Assembly (NCBI GenBank): GCA_019241645.1
Contig: JAFAWQ010000044.1
Location: 1-64,000, forward strand
Source: Alphaproteobacteria bacterium
GTDB lineage: Bacteria; Pseudomonadota; Alphaproteobacteria; Micropepsales; Micropepsaceae
Reading direction: 5' to 3'
DNA: 64,000 bases
In this document: positions 18,113 to 26,347 of the stretch, in pieces
Layout of the letters: every line of letters begins with the position of its first letter
Position numbering within the stretch: position 1 is the stretch's first letter
Made by a program: the position numbers and the translations under genes
Notes under the pieces: generated by a model
The model's database searches: none
Told to the model about the DNA's origin: nothing
The model's input: only the letters and a program-made list of their open reading frames with translations

Positions 18113-19009
18113 ATGATCCATATGCCATTGCGCCTGGGCGCTGCGCTGCTACTGGCCGCGGCCCCGAACCTTGCCGCCGCGCACGGTATTCTCGGTGACC
18201 GCTTCTTTCCCGCGACCATTACGGTGGACGACCCCTTCGCAGCCGACGAGCTGGCCCTGCCGACGATGACGTTCTTCCGCCACAGCGAGGATGGCGAGCA
18301 GGTCTTCGAGAAGGAATACGCGTTCGAGTACTCGAAGACGATCTTTCCCCGCTTCGCGCTGTCGCTGGAAGGCGGCTATGTCGACGCCAAGCCGGTGGGC
18401 ACGCCGGCCGAGCGCGGCTTCGGCAATCTCACGCTCTCCGCGATCTACCAATTCATTCGCGATCCAGAGAGTGAGTTCACCGCCACCGGCGCCTTCCGTT
18501 GGGAGATCGGCGGCTCCGGCAGCAGAGACGTCGCCGGGCGGGCCTCGTCGTACACGCCGACATTGCTGTTCGGCAAAGGCTTCGGCGACCTGCCGGAAAG
18601 TGCCGCATGGTTGCGTCCCTTCGCGGTTACCGGCACCATCGGCTACACCATTCCGGGGCATGGCGACGAGCCGAACGCCATCCAGTGGGGCGGCGCCGTG
18701 GAATACAGCTTGCGCTATCTGCAGAGCAACGTGCGCGATCAGGGCTTCGGGCCGTTCGTCTCGCAGCTGACGCCGCTGGTCGAATTCAGCTTCTCGTCCC
18801 CCGTCAACAAGGACGGCGGCGGCACCACCGGCACCATCAATCCGGGTATCCTGTGGTCGGGCCAGTCCGTACAGCTTGGCGTCGAGGCGATCCTTCCCGT
18901 GAACAGCGCCACCGGCCACAACGTTGGCGTGGTCGCGCAGCTGCATTTCTATATCGACGACATCTTCCCCCATTCCCTCGGCACACCGCTTTTTGGAGGC
19001 GTGCGATGA
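18113..19009 (+). CDS. outer-membrane beta-barrel protein of the cop locus
   Basis: A 298-residue protein with a signal peptide (MPLRLGAALLLAAAPNLAAAHG, starting at 18113 or at the second Met, 18122). The mature part begins HGILGDRFFPATITVDDPFAADELALPT and then runs as long amphipathic strands ending with YID and an aromatic-rich terminus, typical of transporter-like outer-membrane barrels. No FeoB-, TonB- or porin-specific motif is visible. The gene overlaps copC by ATGA, so the two are translationally coupled. Its partners suggest a role in copper movement across the outer membrane or in sensing envelope stress (inference). An alternative reading is a phenol-pathway MetA-like barrel of unknown substrate. 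Confidence 0.75.
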   Translation: MIHMPLRLGAALLLAAAPNLAAAHGILGDRFFPATITVDDPFAADELALPTMTFFRHSEDGEQVFEKEYAFEYSKTIFPRFALSLEGGYVDAKPVGTPAERGFGNLTLSAIYQFIRDPESEFTATGAFRWEIGGSGSRDVAGRASSYTPTLLFGKGFGDLPESAAWLRPFAVTGTIGYTIPGHGDEPNAIQWGGAVEYSLRYLQSNVRDQGFGPFVSQLTPLVEFSFSSPVNKDGGGTTGTINPGILWSGQSVQLGVEAILPVNSATGHNVGVVAQLHFYIDDIFPHSLGTPLFGGVR

Positions 19010-19350
19010 GACGGGGCTTCATGGCGACGTTCGTTTGCTTGTTCGTAACCGGCGCAAGCGCGCATGCTTTTCTGCAGCATGCCCAGCCCGGCGCCGACGC
19101 AAAGCTCAAAAGCGCACCGAAAGAGTTGGTTCTGAATTTTTCGGAACCCCTGGAACCGGACTTCAGCGGTGTTGATGTCATGGACGCTGCGGGTCACGGG
19201 GTTGAGGCCTCGCCTGCCACGGTGAGCGGCCCCGTCATAACCGCCGTTCTGAAGCCGCTGCAGCCCGGGCAATACCGGGTGAAGTGGCATGCCATTTCGA
19301 AAGACAGCCACCGCACCGACGGCCAATTCACCTTCACAGTTCAGCCGTGA
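19006..19350 (+). CDS. copC: periplasmic copper-binding protein CopC
   Basis: A 114-residue protein with a signal peptide ending GASAHA, so the mature chain starts with His, the expected N-terminal copper ligand of CopC (AHAFLQHAQPGADAKL). The CopC Ig-like fold motifs are present: P..G....SAPKELVLNFSEPLEP, then PLQPGQYRVKWHAISKDSHRTDGQFTF, which holds the conserved D-x-H. Length matches the short CopC/YobA type. The start ATG overlaps the previous stop (ATGA), and its own stop overlaps the GTG of copD (GTGA). CopC carries copper in the periplasm and passes it to or from CopD. Confidence 0.92.
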   Translation: MRRGFMATFVCLFVTGASAHAFLQHAQPGADAKLKSAPKELVLNFSEPLEPDFSGVDVMDAAGHGVEASPATVSGPVITAVLKPLQPGQYRVKWHAISKDSHRTDGQFTFTVQP

Positions 19351-20216
19351 CCGTCGCACTTGCCATCGCGCGCGCCGTTCAGTTCGCCAGCCTGATGGTG
19401 ATTTTCGGCGGCGGCGCGTACCTGCTGCTGCTTCGACGCAAGCTGCACCTGTCGCCGCGCGCGGCCGCGCCGCGGACCATGTTCGTGATCGCTGCCGTGG
19501 CTGCCTTCCTCTCAGCGATCTGCTGGCTGTGTCTGGCCTCGGGGCAGATCAGCGGCGACTGGCGCGCAGCTTTCGATCTTCCGATCGTGGAGCGCGTGGT
19601 GCACGGCACGCATTTTGGGTCTGTGTTCGCCGTGCGGATTGTTGGACTCGTGCTGTTGCTGGCGGCTTCGATCGGGATGCGCGCATGCCGAACCGAAACG
19701 CTGGTTGTCCTCAGCGCATTTCTGCTCGGTTCGCTGGGACTCACCAGCCATGCTGCCGCCAGTGCGGATATTCCGGCTGGCTATATCCGCGCCGCGAACG
19801 ACGCCGTGCACCTGCTGGCTGCCGGGTTCTGGATCGGCGGGCTGGTGGTGCTCGCCGCTCTCATTCCGGAGCACCTGGACGCTCCCGCAGAACTTGTGGC
19901 GCCGTTGCGGCTGTTCTCACTGTGGGGAACCTATATGGTTGCAGCGCTGGTGCTGACCGGCTTGTTGAACGCGATCTCAATTCTCGGGCTATCGCCGCCG
20001 CGGTTGAGCGCGTACCGAAACGTCCTCGGCATGAAGGTCGTGCTTGCCTTTGCGATGATCGGGCTTGCTATCGTCAACCGCTTGCGCATTGCGCCGGTGC
20101 TGACGCACGAAGAAGCCGCGCCGCATCGCCTGGGGCAGTCGGTCACCGCCGAACTGGTTCTCGGCATTATGGTCATCGGCGCCGCCGGCCTCTTGGGCCT
20201 CCTCCCGCCGGAATAA
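19347..20216 (+). CDS. copD: copper-resistance/import membrane protein CopD
   Basis: A 289-residue inner-membrane protein with a GTG start overlapping the copC stop. About eight hydrophobic helices are visible. Conserved CopD features include the GTHFGSVFAVRI segment, the NDAVHLLAAGFWIGGL helix with His and Trp (about residue 150-170) and a late NVLGMKVVLAFAMIGLAIVNR. CopD proteins work with CopC in copper uptake or resistance. Because the start codon is embedded in the copC stop, expression is likely coupled. No CopA or CopB oxidase gene is adjacent, so this is a minimal CopC-CopD system with an added outer-membrane barrel. Confidence 0.9.
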   Translation: MTVALAIARAVQFASLMVIFGGGAYLLLLRRKLHLSPRAAAPRTMFVIAAVAAFLSAICWLCLASGQISGDWRAAFDLPIVERVVHGTHFGSVFAVRIVGLVLLLAASIGMRACRTETLVVLSAFLLGSLGLTSHAAASADIPAGYIRAANDAVHLLAAGFWIGGLVVLAALIPEHLDAPAELVAPLRLFSLWGTYMVAALVLTGLLNAISILGLSPPRLSAYRNVLGMKVVLAFAMIGLAIVNRLRIAPVLTHEEAAPHRLGQSVTAELVLGIMVIGAAGLLGLLPPE

Positions 20217-20288
20217 GCTTCTCTATCCATAGTCGTATTTACAACTATTGGTTGAGGATGTATTCTCCCTTCAAGTTTGGGGGGATAC

Positions 20289-20654
20289 ATGCGCAGATTT
20301 GCAGTGCTTTTGTTGGCATCGGCGGTAGGGGGCTGCACATCGGTAGGCACCAAGTTCGACGAATCGAAGGTCGACTCCTTCAAGGTCGGCCAGACCAACT
20401 GCGCCGAAGCCGTGATGGCGCTGGGGCGTCCCTCGCAGGACATGCGCTCTGCCAACGGCGAACGCACGGTCCTTTATATGTACTCGGACATGCGCATGCG
20501 GCCCGAAACGTTCCTTCCTTACATCGGGCCGTTGGTGGGTGGCATGGACAACGACACCAAATCGCTTTCGCTCATCTGCGACCGCAGAGGCGTGCTCAAG
20601 GACTACTCGGTTTCCACCGGCGGTATGGACATGAACCAGAACCTGGCGCGGTAG
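20289..20654 (+). CDS. SmpA/OmlA-like small outer-membrane lipoprotein
   Basis: A 121-residue protein. The ATG at 20289 follows GGGGGAT; a GTG-like upstream extension of four residues is less likely. Residues 1-20 are a lipoprotein signal with the lipobox AVGGC, cleaved before Cys. The mature N-terminus (TSVGTKFDESKVDSFKVGQTNCAEAVMALGRPS) matches the start of SmpA/BamE-type folds, where G.T...V...LG.P forms the first helix-strand unit. Such proteins support outer-membrane assembly or stability. The rest contains many Met residues (YMYSDMRMRPE). The gene is monocistronic, between copD and the DEAD-box gene. Confidence 0.75.
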   Translation: MRRFAVLLLASAVGGCTSVGTKFDESKVDSFKVGQTNCAEAVMALGRPSQDMRSANGERTVLYMYSDMRMRPETFLPYIGPLVGGMDNDTKSLSLICDRRGVLKDYSVSTGGMDMNQNLAR

Positions 20655-20679
20655 CTCTTGGCAGCACGCCACGAGACGG

Positions 20680-20708
20680 TTGACATTTTGTTCGTCCGCA
20701 ATTAAATT
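20680..20708 (+). promoter_or_regulatory. sigma-70-type promoter of the DEAD-box helicase
   Basis: TTGACA at 20680-20685 and TAAATT at 20703-20708 are separated by exactly 17 bp. This is one of the best-looking housekeeping promoters in the window. It would give a 5' leader of roughly 60 nt before the ATG at 20775. Confidence 0.7.
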
Positions 20709-20745
20709 ACGCTCATCGAATCGGCGCCAATTCGGGCCGCCGAAA

Positions 20746-20762
20746 GGGCGCAAAATGCGCCC
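20746..20762 (+). promoter_or_regulatory. leader hairpin just before the helicase ribosome-binding site
   Basis: GGGCGC, AAAAT loop, GCGCCC forms a 6-bp GC stem that ends four bases before the Shine-Dalgarno AGGAG (20767-20771). A stem in this place could modulate ribosome access, as seen for cold-regulated RNA helicases; the role is inferred. Confidence 0.4.
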
Positions 20763-20774
20763 GTTTAGGAGCGC

Positions 20775-22619
20775 ATGATCAGTGAAACGTTGGCCGGCAC
20801 GAACGCCGGCATGAGTGAAGCAGGCCTTTCGGACACCTCTTCTTCAAATTCAAAACCGCCAAATGGGGCCGACCACACCCCGCGCCAGGGCTGGTGGAAA
20901 AAGCGCGGGGTCGAAAAAGCTAGCGGCGAGGCCGTCCTCACCCAGATTGGGGGGGAGGGGGTACTTGCTTCCGCGAAAACGGCCACGCCAGATGTGGTGG
21001 CCCACGCCAGCTCGGCCACAAGCTCCTTCTCCATGGGGGGAGGGGGGGGCACCCCCCTTCGTGAAAACGAAGATCAAGATGTAGTGCTACCGACTGAAGG
21101 TGGGCCTACCCCTGCCCTGCCCCAGAATGGCTTCGTGGGCCTCGGCCTCTCGGACCAGCTGCTGAAAGCCGTCGAGCAGAGCGGCTACACCACCCCTACC
21201 CCCATCCAGGCGCAAGGCATACCGCCGGTTCTCCAACATCGCGACATTATCGGCATCGCCCAGACCGGCACCGGCAAGACGGCCAGCTTTACCCTGCCGA
21301 TGATCGAGCTGCTCGCCCGTGGCCGGCCTAAGGCCCGCATGCCGCGGTCCCTTATCCTTGAACCGACCCGCGAACTCGCCGCACAGGTGGCGGAGAGCTT
21401 CGAGAAGTACGGCAAGTACAACAAGCTGAGCATGGCGCTGCTGATCGGCGGCACCTCGTTCGACGATCAGGAGAAGAAACTCGATCGCGGCGTGGACGTG
21501 CTGATTGCCACCCCTGGCCGCCTGCTCGACCATTTCGAGCGCGGCAAGCTGATGCTCAGTCAGGTGCAAATCCTGGTGGTGGACGAAGCCGACCGCATGC
21601 TCGACATGGGATTCATTCCGGACGTTGAGCGCATCTGCAAGCTCATTCCCTTCACCCGCCAGACCTTGTTCTATTCGGCCACCATGCCAAGCGAGATCCG
21701 CCGGCTGACCGAACAATTCCTGCACAACCCGGTGAAGGTGGAAGTCGCGCGGCCGGCGACAACGGCAGAAAACATCACGCAGGAAACCGTCGAGGTTCCT
21801 GCAAACGACTGGGCCAAGCGCGAAGCGCTTCGCCGGCTTATCCGCGACAACGCGGTCGGCAACGCGATCGTCTTCTGCAATCGCAAGCGCGATGTGGATG
21901 TGGTGGCGCGCTCGCTTTCGAAGCACGGCTTCAATGCAGCACCGCTCCATGGCGACCTTGATCAATCAGTCCGTACACGGACATTAGAGGGTTTTCGCTC
22001 TGGCGCCGTGCAAATTCTGGTGGCGAGCGACGTAGCGGCGCGCGGGCTCGATATTCCGGCCGTCTCGCACATCTTCAACTTCGACGTGCCCTATCATCCG
22101 GACGATTATGTGCACCGCATCGGCCGCACCGGCCGCGCTGGACGCTCCGGCCATGCCTACATGCTGGTGACGCCGCGCGATTCAAAATACATGGAGGCGA
22201 TCGAAAGGCTCATCGGAAAGGCGCTGCCACGCCTTTCGCTGGAAGGGCTGGCGGATGCCGTGCGCGCGCAACCGAAGCGCGAACATTCCTCGCGTGAGCG
22301 CGGATCGCATCGCGGCCACGGCCATCGGCGCCCTCCTCCACGGCGGGACGAGAGCAAGCACCAGGCTGCGCCGGTCTCGGCTGCCGCTCCAAAAGCGCAG
22401 TCGCCGTCCGAGCACCATGTCCGGCCGGAACACAAACCTCACGCGCATCGCGAGCGTACCGGCCATGCGTCGAAAGCAACGCCCAGAGCGTCTGCCGAGC
22501 GAAAGCCGGACGCCTTGCAGCTTCCCGCTTTCCTGTTGCGGCCCGTGCCCGTGCCAAAGGCTGAACCAAAGGCTGAGAAGCCGGTTGCGGCGCGCAAGCG
22601 GACGCCGGTCACGGCATGA
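20775..22619 (+). CDS. RhlE-type DEAD-box ATP-dependent RNA helicase
   Basis: A 614-residue RNA helicase. The ATG at 20775 follows AGGAG. Residues ~1-115 form an unusual Gly/Ser/Thr-rich extension that includes a repetitive insert (see 20868). The helicase core follows: the Q motif (GLSDQLLKAVEQSGYTTPTPIQ), motif I AQTGTGKT, PTRELAAQ, the DEAD box reading VVDEADRML, SAT in FYSATMP, and domain 2 with VASDVAARGLDI and HRIGRTGRAG. The C-terminal ~130 residues are basic and low complexity (His, Arg, Lys, Pro), probably RNA-binding. DEAD-box proteins of this type remodel rRNA or mRNA, often in the cold. It sits alone with its own promoter and leader hairpin. Confidence 0.93.
   Translation: MISETLAGTNAGMSEAGLSDTSSSNSKPPNGADHTPRQGWWKKRGVEKASGEAVLTQIGGEGVLASAKTATPDVVAHASSATSSFSMGGGGGTPLRENEDQDVVLPTEGGPTPALPQNGFVGLGLSDQLLKAVEQSGYTTPTPIQAQGIPPVLQHRDIIGIAQTGTGKTASFTLPMIELLARGRPKARMPRSLILEPTRELAAQVAESFEKYGKYNKLSMALLIGGTSFDDQEKKLDRGVDVLIATPGRLLDHFERGKLMLSQVQILVVDEADRMLDMGFIPDVERICKLIPFTRQTLFYSATMPSEIRRLTEQFLHNPVKVEVARPATTAENITQETVEVPANDWAKREALRRLIRDNAVGNAIVFCNRKRDVDVVARSLSKHGFNAAPLHGDLDQSVRTRTLEGFRSGAVQILVASDVAARGLDIPAVSHIFNFDVPYHPDDYVHRIGRTGRAGRSGHAYMLVTPRDSKYMEAIERLIGKALPRLSLEGLADAVRAQPKREHSSRERGSHRGHGHRRPPPRRDESKHQAAPVSAAAPKAQSPSEHHVRPEHKPHAHRERTGHASKATPRASAERKPDALQLPAFLLRPVPVPKAEPKAEKPVAARKRTPVTA
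20868..21057. repeat. GC-rich hairpin insert within the helicase N-terminus
   Basis: The segment is dominated by G/C runs and inverted repeats, including CCCCGCGC (near 20877) pairing with GCGCGGGG (near 20919) and long G tracts at 20949-20960 and 21037-21048. It is read in frame as the low-complexity region at about residues 32-95 of the helicase. Both strands are open, as in palindromic mobile repeats that invade genes. I see no second copy in this window, so the boundaries are approximate. Confidence 0.4.
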
Positions 22620-22729
22620 GGAAGGGGAGCTCGTTTCACAAGCAATCGTGATACGGGCAAGCCAGGTTCCGCAGTAAAGGAGCAGCAGTCGCTCCGGTTC
22701 TTTGGCTGCATCTGAAAAAGGGAAGTAGA

Positions 22730-24778
22730 ATGAGACTCGCCGTACTTGCCGTTGCCCTTCTCGCCACAGCGGGCACAGCTGCGCTTTCGGAAGACTCGCC
22801 GAAGACAAAATATGGCACCTGGGGCGTGGAGCTATCCGCGCTCGATCGCTCTGTTCGGCCCGGCAACGACTTCTTCATGTACGTCAACGGAACCTGGTAC
22901 AAATCGGCCGTCATTCCGCCCGATCGCGCCTCTACCGGCGGTTTCCAGGATCTTCGAATCCTCAGCGAGAATCGCGTCAAGGAGATTGCGGCCTCCCTCG
23001 ACGCCAAGCCACGCGAGCAGCTGTCGGTTGAAGAAGCCAAGCTGCGCGATTTCTACGACGCCTTCACGGATCAGCAGCAGATCGATGCCAAGGGACTCGC
23101 ACCGGCGAAGAAGGATCTCGACTATATCGCAGGCCTCAAGACGCCACAGGATGTGGCGACTGCAATGGGTTCGCCGATGCTGGCGCTCGATGGTCCGTTC
23201 GGTGGCGGCATCGCCTTCAACCCGAAGAACACCAATCAATACGTTATGACGCTTGGCCAGTCCGGCTTGGGCATGCCCGACCGCGACTATTATCTGAAGG
23301 GTGACGAGGCGCTGGCGAAGACCCGCGAGGCCTACAAAAAACATCTCGCAGCCGTGTTCACGCTGGCCGGCATGAGCGATCCAGCCAAGCGCGCGGATGG
23401 CGTCTACAATCTCGAACACAAGATCGCCGAGGTTTCCTGGGCCAATGCTGACCGCCGCGATGTCGACAAGGTTTTCAATCCGATGACACGGTCGGAACTG
23501 AAAGCTTTTGCGCCGGACTTCCCGTGGGATGCATATCTCGACAAAGCCGGCATCACCGCCAACGGCGCGCAAGGCGAGCGTACGCTCATCATCGCGGAGA
23601 AGTCGGCTTTCCCGAAGCTGGCGAAGATCTTCGCTGAAACGCCAGTTGAGACCTGGCGCGACTATTTGACGGCGCACTATCTCCATACCTTCGCCGCTTA
23701 CCTGCCAAAGGCGTTCGACGAGGAGAACTTCGCGTTTTACGGCAAGGTGCTGCAGGGCAACGACCAGCAGCTTCCCCGCGCTACCCGCGCCGCTCATGTG
23801 CTGGACGACAACATGGGTGAGGCGCTCGGCAAACTGTATGTCGCGAAATACTTCCCGCCGTCAGCAAAGGCGAAGGCGCTTGAGCTGGTGAACAACCTGT
23901 TGCGCGCCTACGATGCCGACATCCGCACGCTGGACTGGATGACGCCGGCAACGCGCGAAAAGGCTCTCGACAAGCTGCATAAGTTCGGCGTCAAGATCGG
24001 CTATCCGGATCGCTGGCGGGATTATTCGGCGTTGACGATCAGCCGCGACGATCTTCTCGGCAACGTGCAGCGCTCTCTCGCCTTCGAGTGGAACCGGCAG
24101 CTGACACGTATCGACAAGCCGGTGGACAAGACCGAGTGGGGCATGACGCCGCCGACCGTGAACGCCTACGACAATCCGTTCTTCAACGAGATCGTGTTTC
24201 CGGCCGCCATTCTGCAGCCGCCCTTCTTCGATCCGGAAGCCGACGACGCCGTGAATTACGGCGGCATCGGAGCGGTGATCGGGCATGAGATCAGCCACGG
24301 CTTCGACGATCAGGGCGCGAAATTCGACGCGCAGGGCAATGTCGCGAACTGGTGGTCGGACGCTGACAAAAAAACCTTCGAGGCGAAGACGAAGGCGCTT
24401 GGCGATCAGTACAACGCCTATGAGCCGCTGCCCGGCCTGCATATCAACGGCGCCTTCACCATGGGCGAGAATGTTGCAGACAATGCGGGCGTTGCCATCG
24501 CCCTCAAGGCCTATCACATCTCGCTTCATGGCAAAAAAGCGCCTGTGATCGATGGCTACACCGGCGATCAGAGATTCTACTTGTCGTTCGGACAAATCTG
24601 GCGCTCGAAGATGCGCGAAGGCGCGTTGCGGCAGCAACTGCTTTCGAATGAACACAGCCCGGCGATGTACCGTCCGATCGGCGCGACGCGCAATCAGGAT
24701 GCGTGGTATGCGGCCTTCAAGGTCAAAGCTGGCGACAAATACTATCTGCCGCCGCAGCAACGAGTCCGGCTCTGGTGA
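22730..24778 (+). CDS. M13 family (neprilysin-like) zinc metallopeptidase
   Basis: A 682-residue secreted endopeptidase with a signal peptide ending near GTAALS. The N-terminal M13 domain begins RSVRPGNDFFMYVNGTW. The catalytic domain shows GHEISHGFDDQG with zinc ligands His519 and His523 and catalytic Glu520, the third ligand Glu580 in ENVADNAG, and the substrate-binding NAYDNPFFNEIVFPA. Length (about 680) matches bacterial PepO/M13 enzymes. It would cleave oligopeptides in the periplasm or outside the cell. The Shine-Dalgarno is AGGGAAG. Its stop codon abuts the stop of a small convergent gene as TGATCA. Confidence 0.94.
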   Translation: MRLAVLAVALLATAGTAALSEDSPKTKYGTWGVELSALDRSVRPGNDFFMYVNGTWYKSAVIPPDRASTGGFQDLRILSENRVKEIAASLDAKPREQLSVEEAKLRDFYDAFTDQQQIDAKGLAPAKKDLDYIAGLKTPQDVATAMGSPMLALDGPFGGGIAFNPKNTNQYVMTLGQSGLGMPDRDYYLKGDEALAKTREAYKKHLAAVFTLAGMSDPAKRADGVYNLEHKIAEVSWANADRRDVDKVFNPMTRSELKAFAPDFPWDAYLDKAGITANGAQGERTLIIAEKSAFPKLAKIFAETPVETWRDYLTAHYLHTFAAYLPKAFDEENFAFYGKVLQGNDQQLPRATRAAHVLDDNMGEALGKLYVAKYFPPSAKAKALELVNNLLRAYDADIRTLDWMTPATREKALDKLHKFGVKIGYPDRWRDYSALTISRDDLLGNVQRSLAFEWNRQLTRIDKPVDKTEWGMTPPTVNAYDNPFFNEIVFPAAILQPPFFDPEADDAVNYGGIGAVIGHEISHGFDDQGAKFDAQGNVANWWSDADKKTFEAKTKALGDQYNAYEPLPGLHINGAFTMGENVADNAGVAIALKAYHISLHGKKAPVIDGYTGDQRFYLSFGQIWRSKMREGALRQQLLSNEHSPAMYRPIGATRNQDAWYAAFKVKAGDKYYLPPQQRVRLW

Positions 24779-24859
24779 TCAGGCGTGCCCGGTTATCAGC
24801 CAAAGAATGATGATAATCGGGATGGGAACGCCGATCAGGTAGAGGAGGCAGGAACGCAT
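24779..24859 (-). CDS. 26-residue single-pass membrane protein
   Basis: Reading the minus strand from an ATG at 24859 gives a 26-residue peptide, MRSCLLYLIGVPIPIIIILW followed by six residues (L-I-T-G-H-A) and TGA. AAGAAGG lies eight bases upstream as a ribosome-binding site. The sequence is one hydrophobic helix with a central Pro-x-Pro. Tiny ORFs with a GVPIPIIILLW core recur in alphaproteobacterial genomes as far as I recall, though I know of no assigned role. The gene shares its terminus with the M13 peptidase: TGA and TCA are adjacent with no base between them. Too short to be certain from sequence alone. Confidence 0.6.
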   Translation of the reverse strand: MRSCLLYLIGVPIPIIIILWLITGHA

Positions 24860-24907
24860 CGCGCAGGCCTTCTTCGGGGTGTGACGGGATAATGTGAAAA
24901 GAGGGAA

Positions 24908-25672
24908 TTAAGTTCCCCTTTGCCGCCCTGGATATCGCAGGCGATAGAAGGCGATGGCGGCTGCCGTCGAAACGTTGAGGCTATCTATCGCTGGCGAGAT
25001 TGGGATGTAGGCCGCGACGTCGCATCGCTCCCGCACAAGCCGGCGAATACCCGAGCCTTCCGAACCCAGCACGATGGCAATGTCATCTGCCGGCGTCAGC
25101 TCTTCCACGCTTTGCTCCCCGTCGCGGGCCAAGGCGACCCGCCAGAAGCCGGCGCGTCCGAGTTCCTCCAGCGTCCTGGCGATATTGACGACGGGAACGT
25201 ATGGCACCAAGTCCAGGGCGCCTGATGCAGCTTTGGCCAGGCTTCCCGATTGTGGAGGGCTGTGCCTATCCTGGACAATGACCGCTGACACTCCCAAGGC
25301 TGCCGCAGAACGAAGGATAGCGCCGACATTCTGGGGATCGGTGAGCTGATCAAGGACCGCGACAAGGCGCCGCTGCCCCGCTTGTCGGTGATCCAAAACC
25401 TCCCCAAGTGTCAGTCCGGACAATGGCTCGCAGAGTAGAGCTGCCCCTTGATGGGCGGCTCCCGGTGGCACGAGCCGTGCGATGGCATCAGCTGTGGTGA
25501 TTTCATGTCGCACTTTGGCAACCAACGACCGATCCAATGCCGCAGCTGCCTGCTCAGTCAGCAGCGCGCGGTGGACCTTCCGGCGGGCGTTTTTCAGCGC
25601 GGCCCGCACGGGATGCAGGCCGTACAGCCAAAAAGCTGTCGCAGATCGGCCTGGAGGCAAGCGTCTGTTCAT
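24908..25672 (-). CDS. rlmB: 23S rRNA (guanosine-2'-O)-methyltransferase RlmB (SpoU family)
   Basis: A 254-residue SPOUT methyltransferase. An N-terminal substrate-binding domain starts WLYGLHPVRAALKNARR. The trefoil-knot domain carries the three SpoU motifs: LDQLTDPQNVGAILRSA, then IAIVLGSEGSGIRRLV, then SLNVSTAAAIAFYR. RlmB methylates G2251 (E. coli numbering) in the peptidyl-transferase region of 23S rRNA using SAM. A basic tail ends the protein (RYPGRQRGT). In many alphaproteobacteria rlmB lies next to tRNA-Tyr and tRNA-Gly genes, as it nearly does here (one gene between). It is divergent from the SRPBCC gene. Confidence 0.92.
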   Translation of the reverse strand: MNRRLPPGRSATAFWLYGLHPVRAALKNARRKVHRALLTEQAAAALDRSLVAKVRHEITTADAIARLVPPGAAHQGAALLCEPLSGLTLGEVLDHRQAGQRRLVAVLDQLTDPQNVGAILRSAAALGVSAVIVQDRHSPPQSGSLAKAASGALDLVPYVPVVNIARTLEELGRAGFWRVALARDGEQSVEELTPADDIAIVLGSEGSGIRRLVRERCDVAAYIPISPAIDSLNVSTAAAIAFYRLRYPGRQRGT

Positions 25673-25761
25673 CGGCGACGAGCTATCATGTGGGCCTGCG
25701 AATCACATCGGGGAACAACCCAACCGTGTCCGAGTTTCAACCCTGCAATGAGGGCGTTCAT

Positions 25762-26301
25762 ATGACAGTCCACAGCCGTGCCATCGAGCGATTCGCGCGT
25801 GACGACATTGCCCGTGCCCATATCACCGTGGATCTCGCGCCGACGGTCGCTTACGAGAAGTTCCGGCACGATATCGCTCGCTGGTGGCCCCGGGAATACA
25901 CCTATGCCGGCGAGAGTCTGGAGGATTTGTTTCTGGAAGGCCGTAAGGGCGGTGTATTCTGGGAGCGTGGGCCGGAGGGCTTTCGTTGTGACCTCGCCCG
26001 CGTCTTGCGGTGGGTACCACCGGAGAAAATCATTTTGCGGTGGCACATTTCGCCAAGCCATCGTCCGGAACCAAACCCGGAGCGAGCAAGCGAAGTAGAA
26101 ATCCGTTTTGTGTCCGACGGCGGTACCGGAACAAGGGTCGAACTCGAGCATCGGGCATTTTCGCGTCACGGCACCGGCGCCGGGGAATATTGCGCCCGCA
26201 TGGGTTCCGATACCGGATGGCCGTTCATTCTGAAGCAATTCGCAGAACATTGCGGTTGCGCGGAGACCGTCGCCCCGCGAATTCTCCGCCCGGTTGCCTG
26301 A
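25762..26301 (+). CDS. SRPBCC-domain protein (START/AHSA1-like)
   Basis: A 179-residue protein from the ATG at 25762, which has GAGGG seven bases upstream. The start of the frame further upstream opposes the rlmB 5' end and is not convincing. The fold motifs of SRPBCC/AHSA1 proteins are visible: HITVDLAPTVAYEKFRHDIARWWP, then GGVFWERGPEGF, V..W.PPEKIILRWHISP, and a late GTRVELEHRAFSRHG with a C-terminal amphipathic helix (TGWPFILKQFAEHC). Proteins of this group bind hydrophobic ligands in a cavity; the ligand cannot be read here. Confidence 0.75.
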   Translation: MTVHSRAIERFARDDIARAHITVDLAPTVAYEKFRHDIARWWPREYTYAGESLEDLFLEGRKGGVFWERGPEGFRCDLARVLRWVPPEKIILRWHISPSHRPEPNPERASEVEIRFVSDGGTGTRVELEHRAFSRHGTGAGEYCARMGSDTGWPFILKQFAEHCGCAETVAPRILRPVA

Positions 26302-26347
26302 CTCCGATCGAGGAGTTTTCTGAAGGCCGGCGAGGCAATCGCGCCTG

